Positions 32,965 through 44,440 of a stretch of 64,000 nt of DNA are shown here, piece after piece. Made by a program: the position numbers and the translations under genes. This DNA comes from Pomacea canaliculata (lineage: Eukaryota > Mollusca > Gastropoda > Architaenioglossa > Ampullariidae), in contig NC_037596.1 in the NCBI RefSeq assembly GCF_003073045.1, positions 7,583,416 through 7,647,415 of the forward strand, read 5' to 3'. The notes under the pieces are model-generated. The model saw only the letters and a program-made list of their open reading frames with translations, was not told the DNA's origin and ran no database searches. Each line of letters starts with the position of its first letter. The stretch's first letter is position 1.

Positions 32965-34310
32965 GTTACAAAATCAGGCGCGTTGTGTCAAGTAGTTGGT
33001 GGTTAACATCTGGAAGTTTGGGTTGAAGAACAAGAAACACATGGGAGTCAGCTTTATCTGTTGGTTGTAGATGGCGAGTCGGTGCAGCTTTGAAGTGGAG
33101 AGAGAGAGAAGTAGCAGTTATATTTTTGTGTTCGTTTACTAACGTGTACTCAAACGTAACACTCGCATCTTTGAATAAAGTGTCAGCTGTTTGAGTGTTT
33201 CCTTCGATTGAGAATATTTGTTGTGACATAGAAGCTGTTAGCAACCTCTGTGGCAGACACCGGTTTTTGCAAGTTAACACTACCCCACATCCACGACTGT
33301 CACACCGCCATTAGCGATGACTTCCGGGATGAGATGAGTTCTGGAAACATGTCTTTGTCCTCGTCTTCCTCTTCGCCGTCCTACCGATTTTCATCGTTTG
33401 TGTGGATACATTCATCTGCCGTTTTCATCAGATTGTCTCAATAAGGTGATCACTTATGACAGCATACGAGGGACAGGAAAACAAACAAATAACATATGAA
33501 CTATAAAAGAATTAAAAAAAGAATACTAACGAGGAATATAAATCAAATACAGAAAACACAAAAAAGAACTAAATAACAAGAACAAGAGCTGAGACTAACA
33601 TGTTATTGCAAAAGGAAGTATGTGAAAAAGTACTATAGCATTATGGGTAGCTTCATAATCACTAAAATATGTGCGCATAGTTTCTCTAAGATCATTAGAA
33701 TATATGTAGCAATCTATATATTTTGATATACATCGATTTATCAAACTATTGAAATATCAATATTATATTAATATTTATTTGCATATTTATCAAAAGAGAA
33801 AAAGCAAAAAAAAAAGTCATAGAGAAATTGCACGCAGTCTCTATGGTCTGCATGTTACATACATCTTTTAGCGATGGTGTTGACAGTGTGAATAGCGAAT
33901 TATTCTAATACAGATGTAATGCTGCTTTAATTACATTCATGTATTTTCATGAGTTCAACATAATTTTTTTTACAGAAAAGATAAGTAATCAGCGTGTTCT
34001 GTCAATGTACATCTCGAGAGCGGCTTAGTTGAGAATTTTTAAATATTTCCTTGAATCAAAACTGACTTTGGAGTTTACAACAGTGACTTCATAGCAAGTA
34101 GTTCGTAAACGTAGATGATGAAAGAAACGAAACAAATAGCAGTTTGAACGGACCCAATACGCTGTACTACGATGTAGAAAACAAGTTTTGTTTCTCAAGT
34201 TTGTAGTACATACAAACTGCCTGGTCCTGTCTGAAGAAGTCGCACGCGATCGGAAGACACAAAAACTGCATCAGATGTTAGCTTTATGTGCACGTCCCTC
34301 AGAAATTCAT
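32965..34310. other. Intergenic region, AT-rich, no gene recognised
   Basis: A minus-strand open frame at 32966-33280 (104 codons, beginning MLTCKNRCLPQRLL) has ordinary composition but no family I recognise. The rest, especially 33480-34000, is AT-rich and featureless. Confidence 0.4.
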
Positions 34311-37181
34311 TTAGTCGTCCTCGTCGTCGTCATCGTCCTCATCATAATCATCATTGTCATCATCAGTGTGCAGGATCTGTGTGGCCTCCTCGTTAAGTCC
34401 TGCCTGTACATCAGGATGAGAGATATCATCAGCAAACAGCAGATAGTTTTGCACCACTTTGGGAATGAGGAGGGACTGAACCATGTCTCGTCTGCTCAGT
34501 CCCCACGGTATACAGCGACATACAGCGACCCGACAGAGAGACTGCAGAGATCGGGGCTGAGTGGCTGCCTTCTCCAGAATCAAGCAGATTTGTTGTAGGC
34601 TTTGCGAGGGTTCGTTCCTCTCTGCGTCTTGGGCTTTTTTCAGCTGATACTCCGCGTTGAGGGCTCGGAGCTCGGAGTTACAGCTGACGTCGCATTCAAT
34701 CAGGATTTTCAGAGCAGGAATGTTTTTGGTTTCAACTGCCAGTCTTGTCGGTGAGGCTAAATCTTCATCGTCATCTTCATCTTCATCGTGATTCTGACGG
34801 GAGACCAGTCCTAGTTCCAAAAGGGAGATAACTGATGTTAACATATATTGGACAACATCATTGATAACATACACAAGCAAGGAGCATCCATTGCTGTTTA
34901 CATGTGTAGGGCTGATACCTCGCTGGAGCAAAACTCTGAAGAGTGAGTCCGGTGTGTTGTTGTCCACAATGCTCCGTATAACCGCGTCATCCGTCAACAC
35001 GGTTTGGCCGTAACTGTCTCGACTGTTGATGTCAACGCCTCGTTCAAGCAACGCATCCAGCAGAGAGACCCAGATCACGGAATCTTTCTTTTTATATCTC
35101 ATCACCATATCATGTATCAAAGTCCCCTCCGCGATCAAGTCGTTCATTTCCGTTTCAGAAGTACATTCAACTATGACTTTGGCCACGCGCCATTTACGAG
35201 ACCATAAACAGTTTTGTAAAGCATACACCACGGTTGAGTGACTTGCTATGTCGTGAACTAAAGTACGATTTGAGCTTTGTTCTATCAGACATCTTATGAA
35301 AACTGTCAGATTATCATTCAAAGCACACTTTTTTGGTAAACTATCCACATTTCTAAGAATCAGATGTTTTTCATTTTCGGTCCAGTCTTGTTGTGCTCCT
35401 AATTGTATCAGATACCAGAAAATAGTCCACGCATTTCTGTCCAGCGCCATCTGAACAGCAGTTCTACTGTTCTGACCGCCGGTCATGTTGATATCTGCAC
35501 CATTATCACAGCATAATTGTAATAAACTGGATGGCTTAACTCTCACTTCAGTCCAGTACACATCTAACATGGCTAGTCGGTGAAGTACTGTCCATCCTTC
35601 ATTGTCGGCCATGTTGACATCCGCTCCTCGCTCCACAAAGCGCTGTACCCACTCCCACTGATCATATTTTGCCAGGATGTTTAGCGGAGTGTCACCATCT
35701 CTGTCACGTGTGTTTATGTTCAGGTTACCGCTAGGCATGAGACGCAATGCAATCTCATCATCCTTATTCATTATGGCCCAGTCTGCAAAGCCATGAAAAA
35801 CAGATTCTCCCAGTAGAGGCTCAGGATCAGTGTATGCTCCATCTTCAAGTAGCTTTTCAACTGATCTCCACAGTCTTCCCGCGACCGCAAGCTGCAGTAA
35901 CGATCTGCCCTCTAAATGTACGTGTGCAAATTTATCAATTGTTTTCATTGAAAATAGCTGAAGCAAAAGTTCCTTTTGAATCGCACACTCATCTTGAAAG
36001 TAAATGTCTTGAATAAAACACTTTGCTATTGAGGAATGTGTTTCCATACGAGAAAGGCGCCAGGCGATGACCTCACATCTGGGAGACAAGCTCTGAGCGA
36101 CTCTCGACAACAAGGTGAAGCCCTCGCTGTCAGTCTCGTTGACGTTGTCGTGAAACTCCAAGAGCCGCTCCACCATGTCCATGTTCCCGTGCTTAGCAGC
36201 AACTTGTATCGGCGTGTTGCCTTCTGGGTCTCGCGCACTGACATCAAGATTCTGTAAGATCAGGTTTTTAAGAAGTTGGCAAAGCAAACCTTCGCTCCCC
36301 CGTCCATCGTTACTCCATTTTGCTTTCGCCAGAAGATGCAGAAGTGTTACGCCGTTGCAGCCCTTTACACAAGGATTTGCGTCTTTCAATAACAGCTTTT
36401 GGAAGATGTCCCAGTTGTTGTTTTCCGCCGACAACAAAAGAGCTGTGTTACCATAGGGATCACGAGCGTCGATAAAAACTCTTCCGTCGATGAAATCAAG
36501 GATGTCTAGATGACTGTAACGCATTTTCAAGAAGCTGCAGGTTTCCATCTCATCTTTAGGGCAAGGCTGCATCTGGGCAAGTCTGTGCAATGCTGTGTAT
36601 CCCTCTGAATCTCGTTCACCGAGCGACGCACCTCTGGTTAACAACCCTACTGCCAAGTGCCACTGTTTATAGGTGACAGCCAGATGCAGAAAAGTGTTGC
36701 CATGGAGATCTTTTTGATTAGTCAACACATTTTGGGTAAAAATAAATAGTAAGACGGCGAGACTTTCTTCGGTTAAGATGTTCTTTGGCGATTTTGAATA
36801 CAGGTGCAGCTGATGAATAAGTCGATGTAAGACAGACATCCCTTCGTTGTCAAGGGAATCTGTTCTCGCTCCAGACTGTGCTAAGTGTAGGACACCCAGC
36901 CAGTTACCACTCTTAGCCGCCAACTGAAGTGCTGTATCCCCACCTGGACATCTCTTGTCTATATCTGCTCCTTTAATGAGAAGACCTCGAATGACAGCCA
37001 CTGACGATGACGAACAGCACTGGGACACTTTGTGTAGAAGTGTGAAACCGTTACAGTCTGTGATGTTGACATCATCAAAGCTGTTGAGCAGTACATCTAC
37101 AACATCGATATTTCCAGCAGCAGCAGCCCGATGGATGAAGAATACGGTTTGATATTCGTCAACAGCTTCAGATTTCCCCAC
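34311..37181 (-). CDS. Giant ankyrin-SOCS-box (ASB-like) protein, C-terminal part after a frameshift
   Basis: This frame continues the gene that starts at 39193. Homology to the paralogues runs through the junction, so together they form one coding region broken by a single frameshift near 37200. It encodes ankyrin units (AAAAGNIDVVDVLLNSFDDV onward), including the highly conserved GNTPIQVAAKHGNMDMVERL block. A SOCS box follows near the end (about 34400-34560): BC box SLQSLCRVAVCRC, then LLIPKVVQNYLLF in place of the Cul5-box consensus LPxP. The last 25 residues are almost all Asp/Glu. In characterised ASB proteins the BC box binds Elongin B/C and the ankyrin stack holds the substrate; here this is inferred. 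The length after the break is 956 residues. Confidence 0.88.
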   Translation of the reverse strand: MGKSEAVDEYQTVFFIHRAAAAGNIDVVDVLLNSFDDVNITDCNGFTLLHKVSQCCSSSSVAVIRGLLIKGADIDKRCPGGDTALQLAAKSGNWLGVLHLAQSGARTDSLDNEGMSVLHRLIHQLHLYSKSPKNILTEESLAVLLFIFTQNVLTNQKDLHGNTFLHLAVTYKQWHLAVGLLTRGASLGERDSEGYTALHRLAQMQPCPKDEMETCSFLKMRYSHLDILDFIDGRVFIDARDPYGNTALLLSAENNNWDIFQKLLLKDANPCVKGCNGVTLLHLLAKAKWSNDGRGSEGLLCQLLKNLILQNLDVSARDPEGNTPIQVAAKHGNMDMVERLLEFHDNVNETDSEGFTLLSRVAQSLSPRCEVIAWRLSRMETHSSIAKCFIQDIYFQDECAIQKELLLQLFSMKTIDKFAHVHLEGRSLLQLAVAGRLWRSVEKLLEDGAYTDPEPLLGESVFHGFADWAIMNKDDEIALRLMPSGNLNINTRDRDGDTPLNILAKYDQWEWVQRFVERGADVNMADNEGWTVLHRLAMLDVYWTEVRVKPSSLLQLCCDNGADINMTGGQNSRTAVQMALDRNAWTIFWYLIQLGAQQDWTENEKHLILRNVDSLPKKCALNDNLTVFIRCLIEQSSNRTLVHDIASHSTVVYALQNCLWSRKWRVAKVIVECTSETEMNDLIAEGTLIHDMVMRYKKKDSVIWVSLLDALLERGVDINSRDSYGQTVLTDDAVIRSIVDNNTPDSLFRVLLQRGISPTHVNSNGCSLLVYVINDVVQYMLTSVISLLELGLVSRQNHDEDEDDDEDLASPTRLAVETKNIPALKILIECDVSCNSELRALNAEYQLKKAQDAERNEPSQSLQQICLILEKAATQPRSLQSLCRVAVCRCIPWGLSRRDMVQSLLIPKVVQNYLLFADDISHPDVQAGLNEEATQILHTDDDNDDYDEDDDDDEDD

Positions 37182-39193
37182 AATAGACCTGACATAAGAG
37201 CACCGAATCCTTCCTTGAATGTTCTCCCTTTGCTGACGGTCATTCTGTGGAGGACGCTGAAGCCCTCGCTGTCCAGCTCGTCCACATTTCCCCCCTGGTG
37301 ACTCAGAATGTGGTCAACAAACGTCCACTTCTCGTGTCGGGCAGCAAGGTGAAGAACCGAATCGTTAGATAAAGTCTGCACGCTGCTTAAAGAACCTTTT
37401 TCATAAAGAAGACGAAAAAGCAGAAGACCGTTCGAGGTCTCAGTTCTGCTCTGAATGAGTCGTTGAACTACATGCAAACCCTTGCTGTCCATCGCATTCA
37501 AGTTTGCTCCCCTTTCTATCAAGTAGCTGACCATGATCCAGTTTTCCCGTTTGGCCGCCAGATGGAGCGCCGTGTCCCCTTTCGAACAGCGTATCTCGAT
37601 GTCAGCTCCTTTTTCGATGAGAAGATCGACGATAGATAATAACTCTGTTTGGTCGTTCTCGATTGATTCATTGGTTACATTTTGCTCGCCTTTCCGAGTA
37701 CAAGTAGTCGTCATGGCAACGATGTGTAAAACATTGAAGCCGTCTTTATTATAAAGATTTATGCTGGCCCCGAGATGCACAAGGTGTCTGACGAGTGTCC
37801 AGTTCTGCTGACTCGCAGCCATGTGTAACACTGTGTAACCCGCTCGACACAAAGTATCTAGGTAGGAATATCTCAAGCACAACAGTGAAAACAATAAACA
37901 TATGTTTTCTGTGTTTTCTCCTTCAGTTAGGGCCAGTCTGTGGAAAACGTTGTAGCCTTCACTATCTACATGTCCAGGTTCTGCTCCACAATCTATCAGC
38001 AATTCAAACAGAATCCAGTGTCTGGACTGCACAGTTAGGTGAAGCACTGAATTCCCGTACACATCTCGGCTGTTCACCTCAGCCCCTCTACTCAAACACA
38101 GAGCAACAAGGTTTCTACACGCCAAGGCATCTGTAAAAGTTTGTTTGGTAGCAAGTATATGCAGCACTGATCTTTGATACAAGTCAACAATATCAGCACG
38201 GGCTCCATGTTCCAGAAGTAGTTTCATAAACTCCCAGTTGTCGGTTTTTGCAGCCACAATCATCGCCGTGTTCCCTAAGTCATCTTGATCGTCTAAATTC
38301 TGACAAGAACTAATCAGCTTTGCTAGTAACTGACGCTTGGACTCAGCACATTGACTGCGATATTCTTCCAAAATCTTGGTCTTAGCCTGCTCTCGTTTAT
38401 CCTGGTCTTTGCTGTCTGGCAAGTGTAAAGGCGGAAGTGACGTAGTGATCTTTTGATGTTTTGCAGTCAGATGTAAGATTGTGTCTCCCTTTTTGGTCTT
38501 GATGTGGACGTCGGCGCCATTTTCCAGAACAACCGGAAGAAGAGAGTCGAACCTGCTGTCAGGACACATGACGAGTCTGTGTAGGACTGACAGACCTTCC
38601 CTGTCGAGGAGGTTCAGATCCGGTTTGGTGACGAGAAGGTCACAGACACGTGACCACATGTTGAGTTCCGCCGCCATCTGTACCAAGGTGTTTTGAACAC
38701 CATTGTCTTTGCTGTCGATAATCTTCTGATTTGCATGTTTCCACAGTGCACTAAAAACGTCCATATGTAGGAAAGGATTTGCCTGAAGCATCTGACTTGA
38801 AGCCATCAGACGTACTACTGACAGCAGGGAGGTCTCATCATCAAACAAGGATTCAGTCGTCAGGAGAAAATCAATCAGGAATTCCCAGTTGTCACAGTGA
38901 GCCGCTTTTATTAAAACGTCTTGGGCGATGCTTTTCATTGTCCGAACACTTGCTTCGCTTGAAAATATTTCCTTGAGAATGTCTCTGACAAGATGATGAT
39001 CAACAGTCGCAGACTCCAGTTTCTGTAAGAGAAAAGACTGTCTGATGCCGCTGGGTGAGACGTCAGCATCGGAGATGACATCTCTGACCAGATGCCAGTT
39101 ACCGGCCTCAGAAGCTGAGTTCAGCAGCACCGCGCCTTCTGGAAGACTGGAGTCGTGTGGATCATCGTGCTGAACCTGTGTTAAGTTGTCCAT
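37097..39193 (-). CDS. Giant ankyrin-SOCS-box (ASB-like) protein, N-terminal part before a frameshift
   Basis: ATG at 39193 (MDNLTQV) is chosen: the longer frame to 39220 begins with GTG, and the ATG matches the copy at 288. The acceptor TTGCAG lies about 55 bases upstream. An N-terminal LLNSASEAGNWHLVRDVISD region is followed by about a dozen ankyrin units (LLDREGLSVLHRLVMCPDSR, GDTALHLAAKRENWIMVSYL, GNVDELDSEGFSVLHRM). After FKEGFG the frame leaves the homologous path and stops at 37097. The homologous path resumes in the next frame (34311-37181). Either the gene is inactivated or the sequence has a one-base error here. Confidence 0.87.
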   Translation of the reverse strand: MDNLTQVQHDDPHDSSLPEGAVLLNSASEAGNWHLVRDVISDADVSPSGIRQSFLLQKLESATVDHHLVRDILKEIFSSEASVRTMKSIAQDVLIKAAHCDNWEFLIDFLLTTESLFDDETSLLSVVRLMASSQMLQANPFLHMDVFSALWKHANQKIIDSKDNGVQNTLVQMAAELNMWSRVCDLLVTKPDLNLLDREGLSVLHRLVMCPDSRFDSLLPVVLENGADVHIKTKKGDTILHLTAKHQKITTSLPPLHLPDSKDQDKREQAKTKILEEYRSQCAESKRQLLAKLISSCQNLDDQDDLGNTAMIVAAKTDNWEFMKLLLEHGARADIVDLYQRSVLHILATKQTFTDALACRNLVALCLSRGAEVNSRDVYGNSVLHLTVQSRHWILFELLIDCGAEPGHVDSEGYNVFHRLALTEGENTENICLLFSLLCLRYSYLDTLCRAGYTVLHMAASQQNWTLVRHLVHLGASINLYNKDGFNVLHIVAMTTTCTRKGEQNVTNESIENDQTELLSIVDLLIEKGADIEIRCSKGDTALHLAAKRENWIMVSYLIERGANLNAMDSKGLHVVQRLIQSRTETSNGLLLFRLLYEKGSLSSVQTLSNDSVLHLAARHEKWTFVDHILSHQGGNVDELDSEGFSVLHRMTVSKGRTFKEGFGALMSGLLWGNLKLLTNIKPYSSSIGLLLLEISML

Positions 39194-41545
39194 CACGTGA
39201 TCTCTTCGTCCACAAATCACGTCTCGATCTGTCGTCTGGAGGAGGCCTGCAATGAAAAAAGTAATAATAATGAGTATTTTTAACTCTAAAAAACTTGTAA
39301 TATGTTAATATTTTTTCATTTTAAGTAATGGGTATTTCGACTTTAAGGATAGAATACGAAGATAAAGAACAAAGAAAACTGATAAATAAAATTAGGTAAA
39401 TTCTCAGGAATCCTTACATGATTGTATTAACGATTCCTTTCGTACGTTAACGATATGGCATTAAAATCACACTGTTTCTCGGGAAAAACCTGATTTTTTC
39501 TTTCTGCTCAGGTAAACTCTTTACAGAGTCTTATGTCACATCGTCTGATGTGAGATAGTCAACATTCTACATCTCTTGCAAGTTATATACCGCGTTGGTT
39601 ATAATGTCTACAATCGTTGCCTGATGTAAAAATTAACATCATAAAAGAAAACTGAAAAATTAAAGCTTTTGAATTCAGTAGAGTGATTGCTTTCGTTTGT
39701 TCTTTTGAAAGGATGAGGAGGTATTGTTTTACAGGCAGCTCTTGTCACTAACCATTCCACCATTGTGACATATTACACAAGTTTGTTAGTTGATAGTGTC
39801 ACAGTGTTTGTTACCTGTGTTACTCTAGAGACAGAGAGTCTGCAACATAGAGTGGGAGAGACGGAGAGAGAATTTTAAACATGGAATGAGAGAGAGAAAC
39901 ATAGAGGGGGAGAGAGTGAGACAGAGTTAGTAACATTCAGTAGGAATGGAGAGAAGAATGGAGCAGCGGAGTATAAGACAGAGACAGAGTTAGCAGCAAA
40001 GAGTGCAAGAGAACGAAACAAAAATATTAAGTGGTAGAGAGAGAGACTTGACAACACAAAGGAGAGATACAGAGTTAGCAACATTAAGTGATAGAAGGAT
40101 CAAGACAGAGAGTAACATAGAATAAGAAGAGACAGAGTTAGTAACAGAGTGGGAGAGAGAGACAAAGCTAGCAACATGTAGTGAGAGAGACAGCAACATT
40201 GAGAGAGAGAGAGTGCTTGGCGGTTTATCTTTGCAAACACGCGTGGAGTCATGGAACAAACAGGTGTCAGGAATATAAAAGACAATCCTCATACACTATA
40301 ATGACTTATCAACAGGTGTATTTGTCCCGCCAAGCGATTACACCTGTTCACTCAAGCTAGTCAGGTGGGAATTACCAGATGAGTGGAAATCCTCACGAGT
40401 TTCCATTTCATTGTTGTCGCCATTTGAAATGTCACGAACTTTACATGAAACATTTACTCTTCGGTGTTCTCGGAATACCACGGAAATAAGTATTACTACT
40501 ACTATTACCACATAGGTTTTATTACTAACCTTTCATCACCCTCGATGATACATAGTTGGCGAGTGTGTTAAAAATGATGGCGGCATGATGGAGTGTGCTT
40601 GGCGGCTGAGTCACTCACAATCGAAAAACTTCCGCGTTTGAAGTAAGAAAAACAAGTAAATGATTACCATCTTACCAATAAAAAAGTTTTCACAAACTTG
40701 AGGTGACTGGAAACATAGATATAGAATATGTTTGTAAGACGTGGGCTTTCTCAGGCATCTTACCTCAATAATCAGAGCAGGTGAACTGTGTAAACTAGAC
40801 AGGTGACAAGAAGTTCTAAGCAATTCTTTTTAAACGGAGATTCCCTTTCTGGTCATAATATTGTCTTGTTCAACCTGTTACTCATCAAGAGGTCAGTTTG
40901 AAAATCAGTTGACATGAATGTATGTGTAAAGCAAACATTACATGTGCATTCCACATGTTTCTTTACGGTATAAGCCACAGGGTTCAGATCCCGTTTGTCG
41001 AAATGAAGTATTTGGAGACATAACTCTCTTGTTTGTCATGTCTAAATTCTCTTCCTTTAAATGTATGCAGACTGCACTCTCCATGAATATGATTTTCCTT
41101 GAGCATCTGACCTTTATTCACAACTTCTATTACTGAGAAAATGTTTTCTTATCTTCACAAAATAACAAAAAGATATCTCAACTCCTACAATTGGCTGCTT
41201 CAACCTTAGAACTCCATGCTTTATCTTTTAATGATTGAGCGCTTGCTTCGTCTGAAAATAGTTTTCAAGATATTTTTGACAAGCTATGACTAATCAGTTT
41301 CTGATTAATTCAACCCAAAATCGAAAATATTTATTCAAATTAATTGAAGGCAGTATGTTATGTTTGGAAGATGACCCTTATTACGGGGCATGTTTATTTA
41401 TTTATTTTGCGATTTTGGTAAGTGATACATTGTTCATTATATAGTCGTAATACATATCGACTTCTTTAAGGATATATTTACATAAATCCTAATAAAATAT
41501 GCATATATATATATATTGTATTTATATGATAGACAACACAACACG
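38907..41545. repeat. Segmental duplication D1, copy 2
   Basis: Partner of 1-2473. An extra stretch of about 170 bases near 39285-39490 is not in copy 1. No gene was seen between 39247 and 41545 apart from leader exons inferred from donors. Confidence 0.85.
39828..40215. repeat. GAGA-rich degenerate minisatellite, second copy
   Basis: Matches 748-1140 almost unit for unit. Confidence 0.75.
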
Positions 41546-41794
41546 TCGATCACCTAAAGAAAGATCCCTTGGCTACAATCACAACAATCACTTTCTCAAC
41601 CCTATGTTTAGTAATTATACGAGTGGAGCAGGTCAGTGAGGCCGCTACATCAAAGTAAGAGTCGCCGCTCTCCCACACTAATCAGTCGACACCTTCACAC
41701 CTTCAGGTTACATTTAAATACTCATCGTTTGGAGAACTATCTTACCTAGTGATAACGGTGCCATATCTCATTCTTGAGCGTCACGGTGACAGCG

Positions 41795-41812
41795 ATCACG
41801 TGACATGACGTG
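41795..41812 (+). promoter_or_regulatory. Conserved CACGTG box, T4 unit
   Basis: CACGTG at 41797-41802, in the shared gatcacgtgacatgacgtg string. The first donor follows at 41905. Confidence 0.4.
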
Positions 41813-42186
41813 TGTCTCTTCAAGAAATTATCGGTTTAGTCAGTTCCTGCTGTTCACTTTACAAGAAACTGCGCTCTACCTCTCCGACATTACCACCTGC
41901 AAAGGTAGGTGCTGTGTCTATCTTGTGAAATTACAGGTCTGTATATGTGTATGTATGTATGAATGGATCTATATATATACACAGGTGAGTGCAGTTGTTG
42001 TAATAGTTCAGAAAGTGAATGAATGTGACAGCTATGGTGATAATATTAACGTCGATGACGATGATGTTTGTGGTGATCGTTCTGTTTCTGTGGACAGTCG
42101 TCTCCACCAGTAGTTTAGGTGACGTGTAGTGTGTCAACTCTAGTTGTCCGGTGATTGTTTATTTCCAACCGCTTTTTTTCCTTCAG

Positions 42187-42770
42187 ATGAGGCTGTTGCT
42201 GCAGTTGCTGGTGATGCTGCTGCTTGCTGTCGCTGTAGTCGCTGTACCCGTTGACGTCGCTCGTGCTGCTCATGCCATGGAACACGCGTCAACTTCTGTA
42301 AGTTTACGGGCGGATGCAGATCAAGTTCAATGAGTATATTGCTGTTAGGATAGGTGAGGGGTGGAGTCCAGGGAGTCTGGTGTTAATGTCGCCCCCAATG
42401 TTACATTCTGTGTGGAAGGTAAAGGGTTAATTGTGCAAACAAAATGACGCGATGTGAATATGAATACTTACTGTTACTGTTACTAGTATTGGCGTGTAGT
42501 TTATCTGTGTGTTTGTGTTTCTACGTGTGTTTTTTATCTCTCTGTATTTACATTCCTGTGTGTGTATGTCTACGTGCACGTGGCCAACATACAAATACAT
42601 GTGTGTGTGTGTGTGTGCGTGTGTGTGTGTGTGTGTGCTTGCGTGTGTGTGTGTGTGGTCTATACGTATTTCAGTGCGAAGGATTTATGCAGGTGTGCGA
42701 CCGTTGCTGCCCAGGTTACCGGTGTGTTTATATACCTGAGTTGTACACCCATCTCTGTCAAAGGAAATAA
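42187..42770 (+). CDS. Secreted cystine-knot (toxin-like) peptide, copy T4
   Basis: Exons 42187-42297 (37 codons) and 42675-42770 (31 codons plus stop), phase 0. The signal exon encodes the same residues as T2. The mature exon has the spacing C-x6-C-x2-CC-x4-C-x10-C and stops three residues after the last cysteine. In T2 the same place reads on for 11 more residues because AGGAAATAA is AGAAAAAAA there. So the two differ in tail length as well as at several loop positions. The leader exon ends at 41904 (donor GTAGGT). Splice sites are intact. Confidence 0.7.
42600..42657 (+). repeat. Interrupted (GT)n microsatellite before T4 mature exon
   Basis: Same interruptions as 10611-10667. Confidence 0.9.
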
Positions 42771-43421
42771 AGCAGAAGCATGTCCTTAGTGACCTCAGCA
42801 TAGAGAACAAGCCTACCATTGTCATGATCCTCAAGTGATACCTAAGTACTGGGAAGAGTATTTCTATTCAAATACTTTCTTGTACAGCCTGAAATGTAAC
42901 GGGAGGAAGAAATTAAATAGTCAAGAGTTTCTTACATTCTTTGTTTTGAACAAATTAAAGTTAATTATCCAAATGTCTGAGTACTTACATCGACCAAATG
43001 CACATGTGATATTTGCTCATCAACAAAAGACATACTACAAGAGCTAAAGAATGCTACAAGAATAACAAAAAAACACAGATAAAATATTACAAAATCTGAC
43101 ATACTTCATGATTGCTCTGTCCAAACTAAGCTTTCTATCCTGACATTCTACACATTCCCCTTATAACAGAAGAAAACTTAATGTTCAAATCAAAGACATT
43201 TTAGCTACTATTTACTTCTCACTTTGTTATCAAATCAATCTTGCAGTTTCTGATGAAATTCTATGATATAATGAACCAGAAAACCCTGATTGTAAGGTAT
43301 AACACTATCAACTATGCTGTGCTCTAACACTCAAGGAACATTTATTTTTGTGTACTTATTTTTAATTGTAAAGTAAAGGTAGAAGAATACACAAGTAAAG
43401 AAACACTGAGGACTTAATGAT

Positions 43422-43530
43422 CCAATCAAATCAGACTTTATTGTCTGTCGAGGAGACCCAAGACAAAAATTTTTGCTTTGCTCACAAGGGCAGGCATACA
43501 TACTCACACAGACATCTAACACACACAGTT
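43422..43530 (-). mobile_element. LINE-type 3' tail fragment, third copy
   Basis: Duplicate of 4485-4600 and 11437-11545. Confidence 0.35.
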
Positions 43531-43591
43531 AGGAGTAAAGATATTTTGTTGTTTGTTAGAAACATTCAACATTGTGATGGCTGATAATGGA

Positions 43592-43689
43592 TGCAGCACC
43601 CTCTTCTGTGCCAACCGTATTCTTGCTGCCCAGGTTTGCGGTGTGTTTATATACCGGGGTCGCTCTTCCTTCAGTGTAAAAGGAAATAA
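43592..43689 (+). pseudogene. Decayed extra mature exon (after T4)
   Basis: Third instance of the broken exon. Same frame break and terminal stop as at 4661-4758 and 11604-11701. Confidence 0.6.
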
Positions 43690-44276
43690 AGCAGAAGCAT
43701 GTCGTTAGTGACCTCAGCATAAAGAATAATGATGATGATGTCGATTTGTAATGCGCAGAAGAATTCTCATTGCGCCGAAAAAACAAAGAAGAACAAGATA
43801 AAGTGACAAACACCAGAAAAGTAAAAATAAAGACAGAAGTGTTGCTTGGTTGTTTTAGTCTGTCTTAAATAAACAGATGGGTCTTCAGTCTTTTGCGAAA
43901 CGTGGTTGGTGAGGTGATGTGGAGAGTGAAGGGAACAGCAGCAGTTTCACGATGGACCTTTCCCTTCAAATCTTCCACAAGGCGAGACTTGCCGCCCTTA
44001 GCGGCGCTGAATAATTTTCGCAAAGAAGACAAAAACTTCGGGAGCCTTCGGAAGTGTGACGTCATCGCCCTTGGCAACCCGACTCTTCGCTTCACTCACT
44101 GACAGCCATCAAACCTGTTCTGGCGCTAATTCAACATCTTCAACACTATGAAGAGTTTGAAAAAGTTAATTACGACAGGCAAACTAACTCAATGCCTAAG
44201 ACTAATGACAGTCAAAGGTAAAATAAACGAGGGAACCAAAGCAATGTTGAACTCCAATTAAATATGTTAAATTAGT

Positions 44277-44440
44277 CTGTTTGTCAGCAATGTCTACTAG
44301 GTCTCATGGTTGCGACCAAGTTCTAAATGTTGACAGTTGGCGGTTCAAATCACTGTACTTTCATTACATTTTTTCTGGTGTTTTGGTTTGGGATGTTTTC
44401 GTTCTTTAATATGATTAATTTTCTGTCAAGCCTTTCACAA
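44277..44440 (+). mobile_element. tRNA-derived SINE-like element, copy 5
   Basis: Nearly the same as 12298-12460, with B box ggcggttcaaatc. Confidence 0.55.

Noticed and set aside
32966..33280. 104-codon minus-strand frame next to the CRE array
   Set aside because: Ordinary composition but no recognisable domain, signal or splice context. Noted under the intergenic region, not called as a gene.
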